Part shown: piece after piece, positions 53,008 through 62,302 of the stretch
How positions within the stretch are numbered: the stretch's first letter is position 1
Layout of the letters: each line of letters opens with the position of its first letter
Origin: CAXMQZ01 sp963707075
GTDB lineage: Bacteria; Acidobacteriota; Thermoanaerobaculia; Multivoradales; JAHEKO01
NCBI GenBank assembly: GCA_963707075.1
Contig: CAVPOX010000002.1
Span: forward strand, 682,001 to 746,000
DNA: 64,000 nt
Direction: 5' to 3'
Made by a program: the position numbers and the translations under genes
Notes under the pieces: model-generated
What the model saw: only the letters and a program-made list of their open reading frames with translations
What the model was told of the DNA's origin: nothing
Database searches by the model: none

Positions 53008-55665
53008 TCAGTTCCGTTGCAGATCCTGCAACCAGTTCTGATGCACCACGATCCCGGGCGGTATCCCGGAGACCCTCACCATGAGAAACCTCTCGCCGTT
53101 GCCATCGACCGCGAACTTCCTATGAAAATCCTCTTCACCCGGAGCCTGTTTGAACTTGAAGAGTCGCACCGGTGTGCTGGCTTTGAAACTGGCTCCAGCC
53201 TCGATGCCAACCTCGAAGAACTCATCACCATTGAAGAAATAGAGGTGCCGACCATCCGCACTCCATTCGGGTGAGGCGCCCCCACCCTCGGAGATCTGCC
53301 AGCGAGGTTCGGCTTGGGGGAACCTGGTGACGTAGACTTCATTGTTCGACCGATAAGCCACCAGATCATCATCGGGAGAAAACGAAGGGCTGATATCCCA
53401 GGTGTCCGTCTGCACAAACACCTCCTCGGTGCCATCCTCGAGATTCCTCCACCACAGGTCATTCATGAACCCGGGGCGAGGTCGGACGAAGATCAGGAAC
53501 CTGCCATCGTGCGAGAATTCCAGGTCCATGTTGCCTTGGGTCAGAATCTCAGCCTGGGTGCTGCTGTCGGGACTCTTGATCATCAGCCGCAAATCGTCAC
53601 CACCCGAGGTCGCAGCATAGGCGATCCTCCCGGAAACAGGATCCCAGGCTGAGAGCCCGAGCACCGAGTTCTCCTCGAAAGCGACTCGGTGGGTTTGCCC
53701 TGTTCCCAGGTCCATCACCCAGAGGCTACCCCCCTGTCTGTCGGTCACGATCAGTGATGTGCGATCGCCTGTCGGTGACAATTCGACGAACGGATACATC
53801 CCCATGCGAGGCTCCCCCAACGACTCGAGCACTCGACCGTCGCGATCCACCCAGACAACCTCGTTGACAAACTCCTGAAATCCCGGCGTGTAGACCAGGG
53901 TATCGCCCGAGACACTGGGAGTCTGGGCCCCGCGAGACACCAGAAACGGCTCCCCTGTAATCGTCGCGCTCTCCAGGGAGAAAGGTGCTGCCCACAGCCC
54001 AGATCGTCCCTGCCCTCCCTGCACGACATACAAGATATGGCCGGTCCCGGAGTAGGTCGGGTAGTAGATGAAGTCGCCTGGGGCCTGAATCAACTCGATT
54101 CGCTCGTCGGCCTTCAACAAGGTGACGTTGTCGAAAGCCTGGTCCTCCAATTTGTGGACTACGGTCAAGAAGCCCGAGCCGTCGGGCAGGGTCTCGAGAT
54201 GGTGAAAGTCGACCTCTCCCTCCCCGGGCTCGACAATGGTCCGGTTCTCACCCCCCAGTGCCGAGACTTCGAAGATTCCCGAGTTCCCGGTGTTGAAAAC
54301 GACGCGTTCCCCTGGCAACCAGACGGCTCCACCCGATGTTCCCGTGGACAAGTTCGCAAGAAGTGCTCTCGTCCCTCCTTCCACCGGCAGTCGCCAGAGC
54401 GCCCCGTCGGCACTGAACCCGAGAGACTTCCCATCGGGAGCCCAGAAGGGAGTCGAAGCACCTTCCCCGCCGGTTACGGCACGCGGCTCGAGCCGGTCGA
54501 ATGCCCGGATCCAGAGTTGGCCTTCACTCGTATAGGCGAGCTGACTGCCATCAGGAGAGATAGCGGGTTTGCTCGCACCCGCATCCGGGATCGGGATTTC
54601 GAATCGCCACGACCTCGACTCGGTTTCGGGCGTACCCCGGTGGAAAAGCCCTCCCACTAGCAACGCTCCCACAACCAAACCGGCCAGAGCACCGATCGCC
54701 AGACCCAGCGGGAACCCCCGCGAGGCCCTCTCCTCGACGAGTGCCGGGGCTTCCCAGCCGCCATCCTGCATATCCTCGATCACCAAGCGGGCGTCGGCGA
54801 TGTCGTGCAGTCTCCGGTTCGGACTCCGCTCGAGGCAGCGGCGCAAGACTTCCACAAGCGGCGCCGGAACCGAACTCGGCAGTTGTCCCACGTCGATATC
54901 TGCTCGCAAGACATCCGCCAGGATGTCGGTGACCGAGTCGCCGGTGAACAGCCGTTGACCGGTGAGCATCTCCCAGACCACGACGCCGAACGCCCAAATG
55001 TCGGAGCGTTTGTCGACCGCCTTGCCCTTGGCCTGTTCGGGACTCATGTAGGCGGCGGTACCCAGCAACACGTTGGCACCGGTCATCTGGGCCGTCAGGG
55101 TCGGGGACATACTGAGCGGCGAGTTGCTCGGATCCCCGCTGGTGCCCGAAATGCTCATGGGGTCGAGCGCCTTTGCCAAACCGAAGTCCAGAACCTTGAC
55201 GTTGCCATCCTCGTCCAGTTTGATGTTGGCGGGCTTCAAGTCGCGGTGGATGATTCCCTTCTCATGCGCGGCTTCCAGCGCCTCTGCCATTTGCCTGGCG
55301 ATGGGCAGCGCTTCCCCTGAAGCAATCGGTCCACGCGCGATCCGATCCGCCAGCGTCCCTCCGGGAGCGAGCTCCATGACGAGAAAGCTGATTGCGGAAC
55401 CAGTCTCGCCGGCCTGGTCGCCGCCAGGCACTGCAGTCTCGAAGGAGTAGATCGAGGCGATGTTCGGATGGTTCAGGGATGCCAGAACCCGTGCCTCTCG
55501 CTCGAAACGGGTCAATCGCTCCGGATCCGCAGTCAGGCCTTCAGGTAACACCTTGATGGCCACCTCGCGACCCAACTTCGTATCCTGGGCTCGATAAACC
55601 TCACCCATCCCACCCTCGCCGAGCTTGCCGGTGACTCGATAATGCGCCAGATCACTGTCAATCAT
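53008..55665 (-). CDS. Membrane Ser/Thr protein kinase with extracytoplasmic TolB/WD40-like propeller
   Basis: With the ATG at 55665 the protein has 885 residues; a GTG at 55686 is an alternative start. The kinase domain (about 8-300) shows LGEGGMGEVY, VAIKVL, HRDLKPANIK, DFGLAKALD and GTAAYMSPEQ. A membrane helix (about 330-352) follows, and then an extracytoplasmic propeller of TolB/PD40-like repeats (ISPDGSQLAYTSEGQLWI, WAPDGKSLGFSADGALWRL, SFSPDDDLVAYRSNNEVYV). The layout suits a sensor kinase that reads an envelope ligand. It is divergent to the Glu/Leu dehydrogenase gene, with about 77 bases between. Ligand and substrates are unknown. Confidence 0.88.
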   Translation of the reverse strand: MIDSDLAHYRVTGKLGEGGMGEVYRAQDTKLGREVAIKVLPEGLTADPERLTRFEREARVLASLNHPNIASIYSFETAVPGGDQAGETGSAISFLVMELAPGGTLADRIARGPIASGEALPIARQMAEALEAAHEKGIIHRDLKPANIKLDEDGNVKVLDFGLAKALDPMSISGTSGDPSNSPLSMSPTLTAQMTGANVLLGTAAYMSPEQAKGKAVDKRSDIWAFGVVVWEMLTGQRLFTGDSVTDILADVLRADIDVGQLPSSVPAPLVEVLRRCLERSPNRRLHDIADARLVIEDMQDGGWEAPALVEERASRGFPLGLAIGALAGLVVGALLVGGLFHRGTPETESRSWRFEIPIPDAGASKPAISPDGSQLAYTSEGQLWIRAFDRLEPRAVTGGEGASTPFWAPDGKSLGFSADGALWRLPVEGGTRALLANLSTGTSGGAVWLPGERVVFNTGNSGIFEVSALGGENRTIVEPGEGEVDFHHLETLPDGSGFLTVVHKLEDQAFDNVTLLKADERIELIQAPGDFIYYPTYSGTGHILYVVQGGQGRSGLWAAPFSLESATITGEPFLVSRGAQTPSVSGDTLVYTPGFQEFVNEVVWVDRDGRVLESLGEPRMGMYPFVELSPTGDRTSLIVTDRQGGSLWVMDLGTGQTHRVAFEENSVLGLSAWDPVSGRIAYAATSGGDDLRLMIKSPDSSTQAEILTQGNMDLEFSHDGRFLIFVRPRPGFMNDLWWRNLEDGTEEVFVQTDTWDISPSFSPDDDLVAYRSNNEVYVTRFPQAEPRWQISEGGGASPEWSADGRHLYFFNGDEFFEVGIEAGASFKASTPVRLFKFKQAPGEEDFHRKFAVDGNGERFLMVRVSGIPPGIVVHQNWLQDLQRN

Positions 55666-55742
55666 TTTGCCGGGATCATACTCCACCGGTCGCCGGCTCG
55701 AGCAGCTAGTCCAGCGGAAGAGCGGATACAGTAGGCACTCCC

Positions 55743-56957
55743 ATGCCTTTAGACCTACAGGAAGCGGGCGGTCGTCGCCTCTACACCGTCACCCAGGGGT
55801 CGCAGGTTCTGGGCTTCATCGCCATCGATTCCTTGCTCGATGGGCGGGCTCGCGGCGGTCTCAGGATGCTCCCCGATGTCAGTGCCGCAGAGCTGCGGGA
55901 CGCCGCGCGTGCCATGACTCTCAAGTACGGCTTCCTCGGCCTGCCTCAGGGCGGTGCCAAGGCCGGCGTCCTGGGAGATGGCGAGGCCCACCGCGAGGAG
56001 AAGCAGGCCCGTCTTGCCGAGTTCGCCCGGGTTGCCGCTCCGGTCCTCGAGGCACGCCTCTATGTGCCCGATTCCGACCTCGGCACTACCGCGCTCGACA
56101 TTCAGGCGATGATGCGATCCATCGGCGTCAAGGTCACGCGGCGGGAATGGCGAACCACGCGTTCCGGCTACTATACCGCCTATTCCTGCCTGGTTTCCGC
56201 CGCCGCGGCCCTCGCCAGGCGCGGCAAGCAACTCGCCGGACAGCAGGTCGCCATCGAGGGCTTCGGCAGTGTCGGCTCGAGTCTCGCTCGCCTGATGCAG
56301 CAGCGAGGAGCTCACGTCGTGGCAGTTTCGACCTCCCAGGGTGCGGTCTTCGATCCCGGGGGCCTCGACCTCGATCAACTCGAGCGCCTCAGTGAGTCTT
56401 GCGGCAGCGCCTTCGTGCGACAGATCGACGCTCGATTGCACATCGAGCGCTCGCGCCTTCTCGAGCTCCCGGTCGATCTCCTCTGTCCCTGTGCCCGACG
56501 TCACGGGATCGACGAAACCAACGTCGGACGCATTGCCGCGCCGCTGATCTGCCCGGGAGCCAACGATCCGATCTCCCCACTGGCCGAGGCAGAGCTGTTG
56601 GCGAGAGAGGTGGTCGTCCTTCCCGACTTCGTGACCAATTCCGGCGGCGTCCTCGGTGGGACGATGGAATTCGCCGGCCTCCAGTCACCGTCGATCATCA
56701 ACCTCTTCGACCAGTTCTACAGCGACCGCGTCACGGCTCTGCTCGAGGCCAGCGCGGCGCAGGGACGCTCACCCCGAGCCCTGGCAATCACCGAGTCCGA
56801 AGAGCGTCACGCGCGGGTTCGCCAGGCAGCCGAGCACCCTTCGGTGGCCGGCCGCCTCTTCAGCCTTGGGCTGGAGGCCTATCGCAAAGGATGGATCCCC
56901 CGTCGCCTGGTGGCCCTGCTTTCGCCGATGTACATGCAGAAACTTCTCAGCCGCTGA
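55743..56957 (+). CDS. Glu/Leu/Phe/Val dehydrogenase family protein
   Basis: The 404-residue protein has the catalytic region GGLRMLP, AMTLKYGFLGLPQGGAKAG, with the Lys of the GGAK motif, and a Rossmann domain with IEGFGSVGSSLARLM. These enzymes interconvert 2-amino and 2-oxo acids with NAD(P). PDSDLGTTALDIQAM matches the Asp-containing part of the active site. The insert-free size and the PQGGAKAG text fit a Glu/Leu-type enzyme, though the side-chain pocket cannot be read with confidence. It opens a plus-strand series of amino-acid-type enzymes and is 75 bases ahead of the nitroreductase gene. Confidence 0.85.
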   Translation: MPLDLQEAGGRRLYTVTQGSQVLGFIAIDSLLDGRARGGLRMLPDVSAAELRDAARAMTLKYGFLGLPQGGAKAGVLGDGEAHREEKQARLAEFARVAAPVLEARLYVPDSDLGTTALDIQAMMRSIGVKVTRREWRTTRSGYYTAYSCLVSAAAALARRGKQLAGQQVAIEGFGSVGSSLARLMQQRGAHVVAVSTSQGAVFDPGGLDLDQLERLSESCGSAFVRQIDARLHIERSRLLELPVDLLCPCARRHGIDETNVGRIAAPLICPGANDPISPLAEAELLAREVVVLPDFVTNSGGVLGGTMEFAGLQSPSIINLFDQFYSDRVTALLEASAAQGRSPRALAITESEERHARVRQAAEHPSVAGRLFSLGLEAYRKGWIPRRLVALLSPMYMQKLLSR

Positions 56958-57032
56958 ACGACTTTTTGCTAGCATGGCCGAGCTCTTCACCAGGGAGACA
57001 GAACGAGCAGTCAGACAACGACCGCTGCACGC

Positions 57033-57572
57033 ATGAATGTCGACGAGACCATCCGCACCCGCCGCTCGATTCGGCGCTTCGATGGGCGCCAGGTCCCGGA
57101 CGACCTGCTCGAGGAGATCCTCGACCTGGTTCGCTACACCCCGTCTTCGATGAACGGTCAACCTCTGACTTTCGTGGTCGTCCGCGACCCGAGCGTCAAA
57201 CAACAGATCGCGGACGCCAAGAACGCCGATTGCCCGTCCCTCAAAGCAGCCTTTGCTTCGGACTTCCTCAGCACGGCACCCGTCGTGATTGCGATCTGCG
57301 TCGACAGGGAGCGCTCCTTCGACCGTGAGAAGGAAAACGGCATCCTCGCCGCCGGGACCCTGATGCTGGCGGCGACCGCGCGCGGTCTGGGCAGCGTTTA
57401 TCTCTCTGCCTATCGCGATTCCGACGACCGAAGACTGCAGAACCAGATCGCCTCGCTGCTCGATCTTCCCGCCGACATCGAACCGATTTCCCTGATCCCG
57501 CTGGGATTTCCAGCGGAATCCCCGCAGGCAAAGACGCTCCGACCGCTCGCCGAGATGATCCGTCATGTCTGA
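57033..57572 (+). CDS. Nitroreductase-family FMN oxidoreductase
   Basis: The 179-residue protein starts with TIRTRRSIRRFDGRQVP, the FMN-binding Arg cluster, and has RYTPSSMNGQPLTFVVV and AAGTLMLAATARGLGSVYL, typical of the nitroreductase fold. Such proteins reduce nitro or quinone groups or, in biosynthetic loci, oxidise or dehydrogenate amine intermediates. The stop overlaps the PLP-enzyme start by 8 bases, which indicates coupling. Within this series an oxidase/dehydrogenase role on the pathway intermediate is possible but unproven. Confidence 0.88.
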   Translation: MNVDETIRTRRSIRRFDGRQVPDDLLEEILDLVRYTPSSMNGQPLTFVVVRDPSVKQQIADAKNADCPSLKAAFASDFLSTAPVVIAICVDRERSFDREKENGILAAGTLMLAATARGLGSVYLSAYRDSDDRRLQNQIASLLDLPADIEPISLIPLGFPAESPQAKTLRPLAEMIRHV

Positions 57573-58785
57573 TCGATACGCCCCTTTTCTGCAAGCGATC
57601 GACCGGGATGTCGCGGCGCGAGACAGTATCGTGCTGCGCTATCGCGACGCTGTCCGTTTCGAGTCGGACGAGGACAAGAACGCCCGCGTCAAATCGCTGC
57701 TCAGCAGAACCAGCCTCCAGGAAGGGCTGCAAATCGTGCCCCTGATGGAGTACGGCGGAGTCTCCATCGACATCCTGGACGAGAGCTCGCTGATGGCGAC
57801 CGGGACTCTGAAGTCGATCGACGGTTGCCTGGCTGCGGCCCGTTGCCTCGAGTCCGGCATCGACAGATGTGTCTTCGAATCCGGAGGTAACACCGGTACG
57901 GCCCTCGCCCTCTATGCCGGCACCGCCGGGCTGGAGACCTACCTCTTCCTGCCAGCGGAGAATCTGGACCTTCTCGACAGCTCAGTGTTCGATCGACCCC
58001 ACACGCACCTGATTACTGTCGGCGATCCGGGGCAGGTCAAACCCGCTACCCACGCTTTTGCCGAGCTCCACGACCTGGTGCGAATCCCAAAGCCCGGATG
58101 GCGGTTCCAGGCCTCGAAGCTGATCGGCTGCTTTCTCCTCGAACAGGCTCTCGAGGGCCCCTTCTACGACTGCATGGTGCAATCGATTAGCGCCGCCTTC
58201 GGACCGATCGGCATCTTTCAGGTCCTGACCGACAGCCTCCCGGCCGGCACCCCCTTGCCCCGATTCATCGGCATTCAACAGGCGGCCAACTGCCCGATGT
58301 ATCGAGCCTGGCGTGGGGAGGAGCCGGCTGCCGTCGGTCGTCCTGTTCGGTCGACCCGCAAGCTCTTGACCCGGGTGATGTACGACAATGCCCCCCAGAC
58401 CTATGGCACCTTCGAGTCACTGCGTGTGTTGCTGAACGACACAGGCGGACACCTGGACACCCTCGACCACCGGGAGTTTGCCCAGGGTCTGGACCGCCGC
58501 TTCCAGGGAAGGGATCTGGTGGCCGTTCTCGACGAGGTCGGCATCGCGATCGGACTCAGAGAGGGCGAGGTGCTGGAGAAGGCCGGTCTGATCGCGCTGC
58601 TGGGCACTCTGAAACAGATCGATGCCGGGAAGATCCAGCCCGGTGAGCGGACCCTCGTTTGCCTGACCGGCGGCACGGCCCGACCCGATGGCCGGGTGGT
58701 CCCCGACTGTCGCATCGAGGATGCCAGCCAGATCTGGCAGATTGCCGTCGGCGACGGCCCTGCCGTGGAAAGCCAGCATGGTTGA
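57565..58785 (+). CDS. Fold-type II PLP enzyme (threonine-synthase/cysteate-synthase-like)
   Basis: The 406-residue protein has the features of fold-type II PLP enzymes: the Schiff-base Lys region ATGTLKSIDG (about residues 78-87), the phosphate-binding ESGGNTGTALALYA and a late LTGGTARPDG loop. The spacing resembles threonine synthase or cysteate synthase more than cysteine synthase. The reaction is probably beta- or gamma-replacement or elimination on an amino acid. It overlaps the nitroreductase and the DRE-TIM enzyme by 8 bases each. Its exact substrate is unknown. Confidence 0.75.
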   Translation: MSDRYAPFLQAIDRDVAARDSIVLRYRDAVRFESDEDKNARVKSLLSRTSLQEGLQIVPLMEYGGVSIDILDESSLMATGTLKSIDGCLAAARCLESGIDRCVFESGGNTGTALALYAGTAGLETYLFLPAENLDLLDSSVFDRPHTHLITVGDPGQVKPATHAFAELHDLVRIPKPGWRFQASKLIGCFLLEQALEGPFYDCMVQSISAAFGPIGIFQVLTDSLPAGTPLPRFIGIQQAANCPMYRAWRGEEPAAVGRPVRSTRKLLTRVMYDNAPQTYGTFESLRVLLNDTGGHLDTLDHREFAQGLDRRFQGRDLVAVLDEVGIAIGLREGEVLEKAGLIALLGTLKQIDAGKIQPGERTLVCLTGGTARPDGRVVPDCRIEDASQIWQIAVGDGPAVESQHG

Positions 58786-59719
58786 GCTTCCTGCTCGGGT
58801 CGTGCTGCGCGACTCTACCCTGCGCGAAGCGATGGACACTCCCGGAGTCGATTTCTCGCTCGAAGACCGACTGAGCATCGCCCGCACGCTCGCGAAGCTC
58901 GGGGTGTCGGAAGCGGAGGTTGTCGCACCGGCGCGGGTCGAAAAAGACCTGCCAATAGCCGAGCGAATTCGACAGGAGAATCTGCGACTCGCAACCTCCG
59001 GCCTCATCTACTCCAATCGACCCGAGTGTGCAGACCAGGTGGCCGCGGCGGCACGGGTGTTGGACCACCTCGACCTGATCATGCCGTTGTCCGAACAGCG
59101 AGAGCCCGAAGGGTCGGACAAGAAGATCGAAATGCTCATCGACGCGGTCTCGAGCTCCCGCGATTGTGGAGCCAGAATCAGCGTCGGCTTCCCACACGCG
59201 TCCCAGGTAGCTCCAGCCCTGGTGATCGAGGCCGCCATCGCCGGCGTCGAAGCCGGAGCGCAGCGTGTCATTGTCTACGATACGAACGGTTCGGCGGAGC
59301 CCTTCGCTGTCCAGGCGCTGATCGACTCGGTCGTCGCGGCAGTGGAGGTCCCCGTGCATTTTCATGGCCACAACGATCTCGGCCTGGCGGTGGCCAATTC
59401 CTGGGCGGCAATCAGGAGCGGCGCTCAAGGCCTGGACGTTACCCTCAACGGTCTCGGCGATCGCGCCGGAAACGCCAGTCTCGAACAGCTCGCGATGCTG
59501 CTGCATCTGCAGGGAGTCGAGACCGGGATCGTAATGGAGCAACTGCCGCCGGCCTGTCGCCTGATCGAACGCCTCAGTGGTGTGCCCGTCTCCAGGCTCG
59601 CACCCGTGATTGGTGAGTACGCTTTCGATCACCGATCCCCGACCCATCTCGGCATCCCCAGGGAGTTCGAGGCCTTCGCACCGACTCTGGTCGGTGGCTC
59701 GAGGCAGACAGGAGACTAG
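58778..59719 (+). CDS. DRE-TIM metallolyase family enzyme (homocitrate/isopropylmalate-synthase-like)
   Basis: The ATG at 58778 gives 313 residues. RDSTLREAMDTPGV is the first motif of DRE-TIM enzymes, HFHGHNDLGLAVANSW holds the metal-binding HxH, and DVTLNGLGDRAGNASLEQL follows as in homocitrate and isopropylmalate synthases. GEYAFDHRSPTH resembles the end of the catalytic domain of these Claisen-type enzymes, whereas the regulatory C-terminal domain is missing. It may condense an acyl-CoA with a 2-oxo acid or run the reverse cleavage. The gene is coupled to the PLP enzyme upstream. It is not an HMG-CoA synthase and does not complete the mevalonate locus. Confidence 0.75.
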   Translation: MVELPARVVLRDSTLREAMDTPGVDFSLEDRLSIARTLAKLGVSEAEVVAPARVEKDLPIAERIRQENLRLATSGLIYSNRPECADQVAAAARVLDHLDLIMPLSEQREPEGSDKKIEMLIDAVSSSRDCGARISVGFPHASQVAPALVIEAAIAGVEAGAQRVIVYDTNGSAEPFAVQALIDSVVAAVEVPVHFHGHNDLGLAVANSWAAIRSGAQGLDVTLNGLGDRAGNASLEQLAMLLHLQGVETGIVMEQLPPACRLIERLSGVPVSRLAPVIGEYAFDHRSPTHLGIPREFEAFAPTLVGGSRQTGD

Positions 59720-59855
59720 TGGATAACCTTCTCAATCCGGCCCCGCGCCGCACCGGGTGCGCAATAGGAACATGACCTTTCCGTTCAAATCGAAGCTCGT
59801 CGAGACTGTCGGTTTGTTCGGTCGTCAGGGATAGGCTGCCCTGGCGGGAGAATCC

Positions 59856-60653
59856 GTGTCTCCAGACCCCAACGAGTACTGGGACTCGGTCGCTGGACGC
59901 TGGCATGAGGAGCAACCTCAACAGCTCTGGCGTTCTTACTGCGACACCCTCAACGGCAGGCTGATTCGCCGGTTCCTCGCCGACCGGAAGGTCGAACGGG
60001 CCTTGAAGACGGATCTGTTCGATGAAGCGACCAGCGTGACCGGACTGATTCCCTTCCTGTTAGAGCCGGCACGCTCCGTAGTCGGATTCGACCTCTCTTT
60101 CCTGACCACCCACCTCGCCCGAGCCAAACATCCCGCGCTGCAGGCCTGTAGCAGCGACGCCCGGTCACTCCCCTTTGCCGAAGCGAGCTTCGACATCGTG
60201 TTGTCGAACTCCACCCTGGACCATTTCGCCGAAGCAGACGACATCGACATCGCGGTGAGAGAGATCGTCAGGGTGCTGCGACCGGGAGGCCGCCTGCTGA
60301 TGACCCTCGACAACCTGGCGAATCCTGTCATCGCCCTGCGCCGTGCCCTGCCCCACAGACTGCTGAACAGGCTGGGCCTGGTCCCCTACTACACCGGCGC
60401 CACCTGCGGACCCAAACGGCTGCGGACGCTCTTGCAGGAGGCTGGTCTCGAGCCTCTCCACGTTGGAGCCATGATGCACTGCCCGAGGGTACCCGCCGTG
60501 ATGGTCGCCAATCTGATCGACAGATTAGGAAGGCCCGGGCGAGGAAGCCGCCTGGAGAGTTTCCTGCTGAAATGGGAGATCCTGGAGAAGCTCCCGACAC
60601 GTTATCTGTCTGGCTACTTCATCGCGGTCCTGGCCGAGCGTCCATCCGGATAA
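59856..60653 (+). CDS. Class I SAM-dependent methyltransferase-like protein with unusual motif I
   Basis: The 265-residue protein has a GTG start. Post-I motif VVGFDLS, motif II region SFDIVLSNSTLDHF and LRPGGRLLMTLDN are clear class I methyltransferase features. The glycine-rich motif I, normally D(L/V)GCGTG, reads ALKTDLFDEATS instead, so SAM binding might be altered. A C-terminal basic/hydrophobic part could touch membranes. A 136-base gap separates it from the previous gene, while the next gene starts 12 bases downstream. The substrate is unknown. Confidence 0.7.
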   Translation: MSPDPNEYWDSVAGRWHEEQPQQLWRSYCDTLNGRLIRRFLADRKVERALKTDLFDEATSVTGLIPFLLEPARSVVGFDLSFLTTHLARAKHPALQACSSDARSLPFAEASFDIVLSNSTLDHFAEADDIDIAVREIVRVLRPGGRLLMTLDNLANPVIALRRALPHRLLNRLGLVPYYTGATCGPKRLRTLLQEAGLEPLHVGAMMHCPRVPAVMVANLIDRLGRPGRGSRLESFLLKWEILEKLPTRYLSGYFIAVLAERPSG

Positions 60654-60665
60654 GATCTTCCGACG

Positions 60666-61625
60666 ATGGATACATTGCTGCTCACGCAATCCGACGTACG
60701 CGCGCTCGCCACGATGCAAGCCGCCGTGGCGGCGGTGGAGGAAGCCTTTGCCGCCCATGGGCGTGGCGAGACCCTGATGCCGCCCAAGGTCTACATCGAG
60801 CTCGAGAAACATCATGGAGACTTTCGGGCCATGCCGGCCTACCTGGACGGGGCCGCCGGTCTGAAGTGGGTCAACTGTCACGCCGAGAACCCCTCCAGGC
60901 ACGGCCTGCCCACCGTTCGCGGCATCTATATCCTGAGCGATCCAGACACAGCAAACGTTCTGGCTGTCATGGATGCCACGTGGCTCACGGCGGCCCGCAC
61001 CGGGGCTGCGGCAGCCGTCGCCGCCAGATATCTCGCTCGCCCCGATGCGAAGACCGTCGGCTTTGTTGGTAGCGGTGCGCAAGCGCGGACCCTTCTCGCG
61101 GCCCTGCAGATTCCCTTCCCTGGTCTGGAGATCGTCACCGCCGATCAAACTCGGACCGCTGCCGAAGCCTTTGCCAGCGAAGTTGGCGGTCGTGCCGGAA
61201 CCGTCGAGGAAGCGGCCGGTTGCGACATCGTCTGCACGGCAACCCCCTCGCGTCGACCGATCATCGATCGTTCCTGGATCCGGCCCGGCACCCACATCAA
61301 TGCGATGGGCGCCGATGCCCACGGCAAACAGGAGCTCGACCCGCAGATTCTGCTCGACGGCGTCGTGGTGGTCGACGATATCCCTCAGGCCCAGGGTAGC
61401 GGCGAGGTCAACGTGCCCCTGCGGAGTGGACAGCTCATGGTCGAGGCCTTGCGTGGCAGCCTGGGAGAGATCGTGGCGGGTGCGAAGGCTGGGCGCAGCA
61501 ACGCCCAGGAGATCACCATTTTCGACTCCACCGGTCTGGCCATCCAGGATGTCGCGCTGGCCCGGGTCGTCTACGAGGCGGCGCGCGAGCAGGGTATCGG
61601 GCGCTCTATCGACTTCTTCTCATGA
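60666..61625 (+). CDS. Ornithine cyclodeaminase/mu-crystallin family NAD(P)-dependent dehydrogenase
   Basis: The 319-residue protein shows GDFRAMPAYL and AAGLKWVNCHAENP (the carboxylate-binding Lys/Arg region), a Rossmann motif VGFVGSGAQARTLL and ATPSRRPIIDRSW, all standard for this family. Members act as ornithine cyclodeaminase, archaeal-type alanine dehydrogenase, ketimine reductase or, as SbnB, oxidative cleavage of a PLP-enzyme product. Its place beside a fold-II PLP enzyme recalls the SbnA/SbnB pair for 2,3-diaminopropionate, but this is analogy only. The stop overlaps the next start by 4 bases. Confidence 0.85.
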   Translation: MDTLLLTQSDVRALATMQAAVAAVEEAFAAHGRGETLMPPKVYIELEKHHGDFRAMPAYLDGAAGLKWVNCHAENPSRHGLPTVRGIYILSDPDTANVLAVMDATWLTAARTGAAAAVAARYLARPDAKTVGFVGSGAQARTLLAALQIPFPGLEIVTADQTRTAAEAFASEVGGRAGTVEEAAGCDIVCTATPSRRPIIDRSWIRPGTHINAMGADAHGKQELDPQILLDGVVVVDDIPQAQGSGEVNVPLRSGQLMVEALRGSLGEIVAGAKAGRSNAQEITIFDSTGLAIQDVALARVVYEAAREQGIGRSIDFFS

Positions 61626-62275
61626 CCACGACGAACTCCCGCTACAGCCTCGGAGAAGAGCTCGCCCACAGCATCACTCACGGACTGGGCGCGGCGCTGA
61701 GTATCGCCGGGATGGCCGTCCTCGTGACCCTGGCCGCGATCCACGGTGACGCCTGGCATGTGGTCAGCTGCGCCATCTTCGGCGCCTCGCTGATCTTTCT
61801 CTATACGGCCTCGACGCTGTACCACAGCGTCACTCACCCCGGCGCCAAGCAGGTGCTACGAGTGTTCGACCACTCGGCGATCTTCTTGCTGATCGCCGGG
61901 ACCTACACTCCCTTCACCCTGGTCACTCTGCGAGGCGGGTGGGGCTGGACCCTTTTCGTGATCATCTGGGGCTTGGCGTTGTTCGGCATCATCTACAAGG
62001 TCACGGCAAGGAACCGCTACCGATTCCTGTCAGTCCTGCTCTACCTCGCCATGGGGTGGCTGGTGCTCATCGCCATCAAGCCGATGATCTCCTCGGTCCC
62101 CCCGGTCGGGCTCTGGCTGCTGCTGGCTGGGGGCCTTTGCTACACCCTCGGCATCATCTTCTATGCCTGGAAGAAGCTGCCATACGCGCACGCGGTTTGG
62201 CATCTGTTCGTCATGGCGGGCAGCGTCTGCCATTTCTTCGCCGTGCTGCTCGCGGTGATTCCCGGGGCAAACTGA
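61622..62275 (+). CDS. trhA: TrhA/hemolysin III family membrane protein
   Basis: The 217-residue protein has seven membrane helices of the PAQR/hemolysin III family, with EELAHSITHGLGA at the start, TASTLYHSVTHP, FDHSAIFLLIAGTYTPF and the C-terminal HAVWHLFVMAGSVCHF, which carry the conserved His and Ser residues of the zinc site. Bacterial TrhA proteins influence membrane energetics and fluidity; true haemolytic action is doubtful. The gene is coupled to the cyclodeaminase-like gene by a 4-base overlap and converges on the Fe-S oxidoreductase gene. Confidence 0.93.
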   Translation: MTTTNSRYSLGEELAHSITHGLGAALSIAGMAVLVTLAAIHGDAWHVVSCAIFGASLIFLYTASTLYHSVTHPGAKQVLRVFDHSAIFLLIAGTYTPFTLVTLRGGWGWTLFVIIWGLALFGIIYKVTARNRYRFLSVLLYLAMGWLVLIAIKPMISSVPPVGLWLLLAGGLCYTLGIIFYAWKKLPYAHAVWHLFVMAGSVCHFFAVLLAVIPGAN

Positions 62276-62302
62276 CAGCAACGGCCACAGAGGCCCGATC
62301 TG

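Noticed and set aside
58778..59719. HMG-CoA lyase or synthase completing the mevalonate locus
   Set aside because: The DRE-TIM motifs fit homocitrate/isopropylmalate synthases, the fold differs from HMG-CoA synthase, and the gene is about 20 kb away among other enzymes.
59774..59836. Open frame of about 20 codons in the gap before the methyltransferase gene
   Set aside because: It has no ribosome site or recognisable content, and chance is the best explanation.
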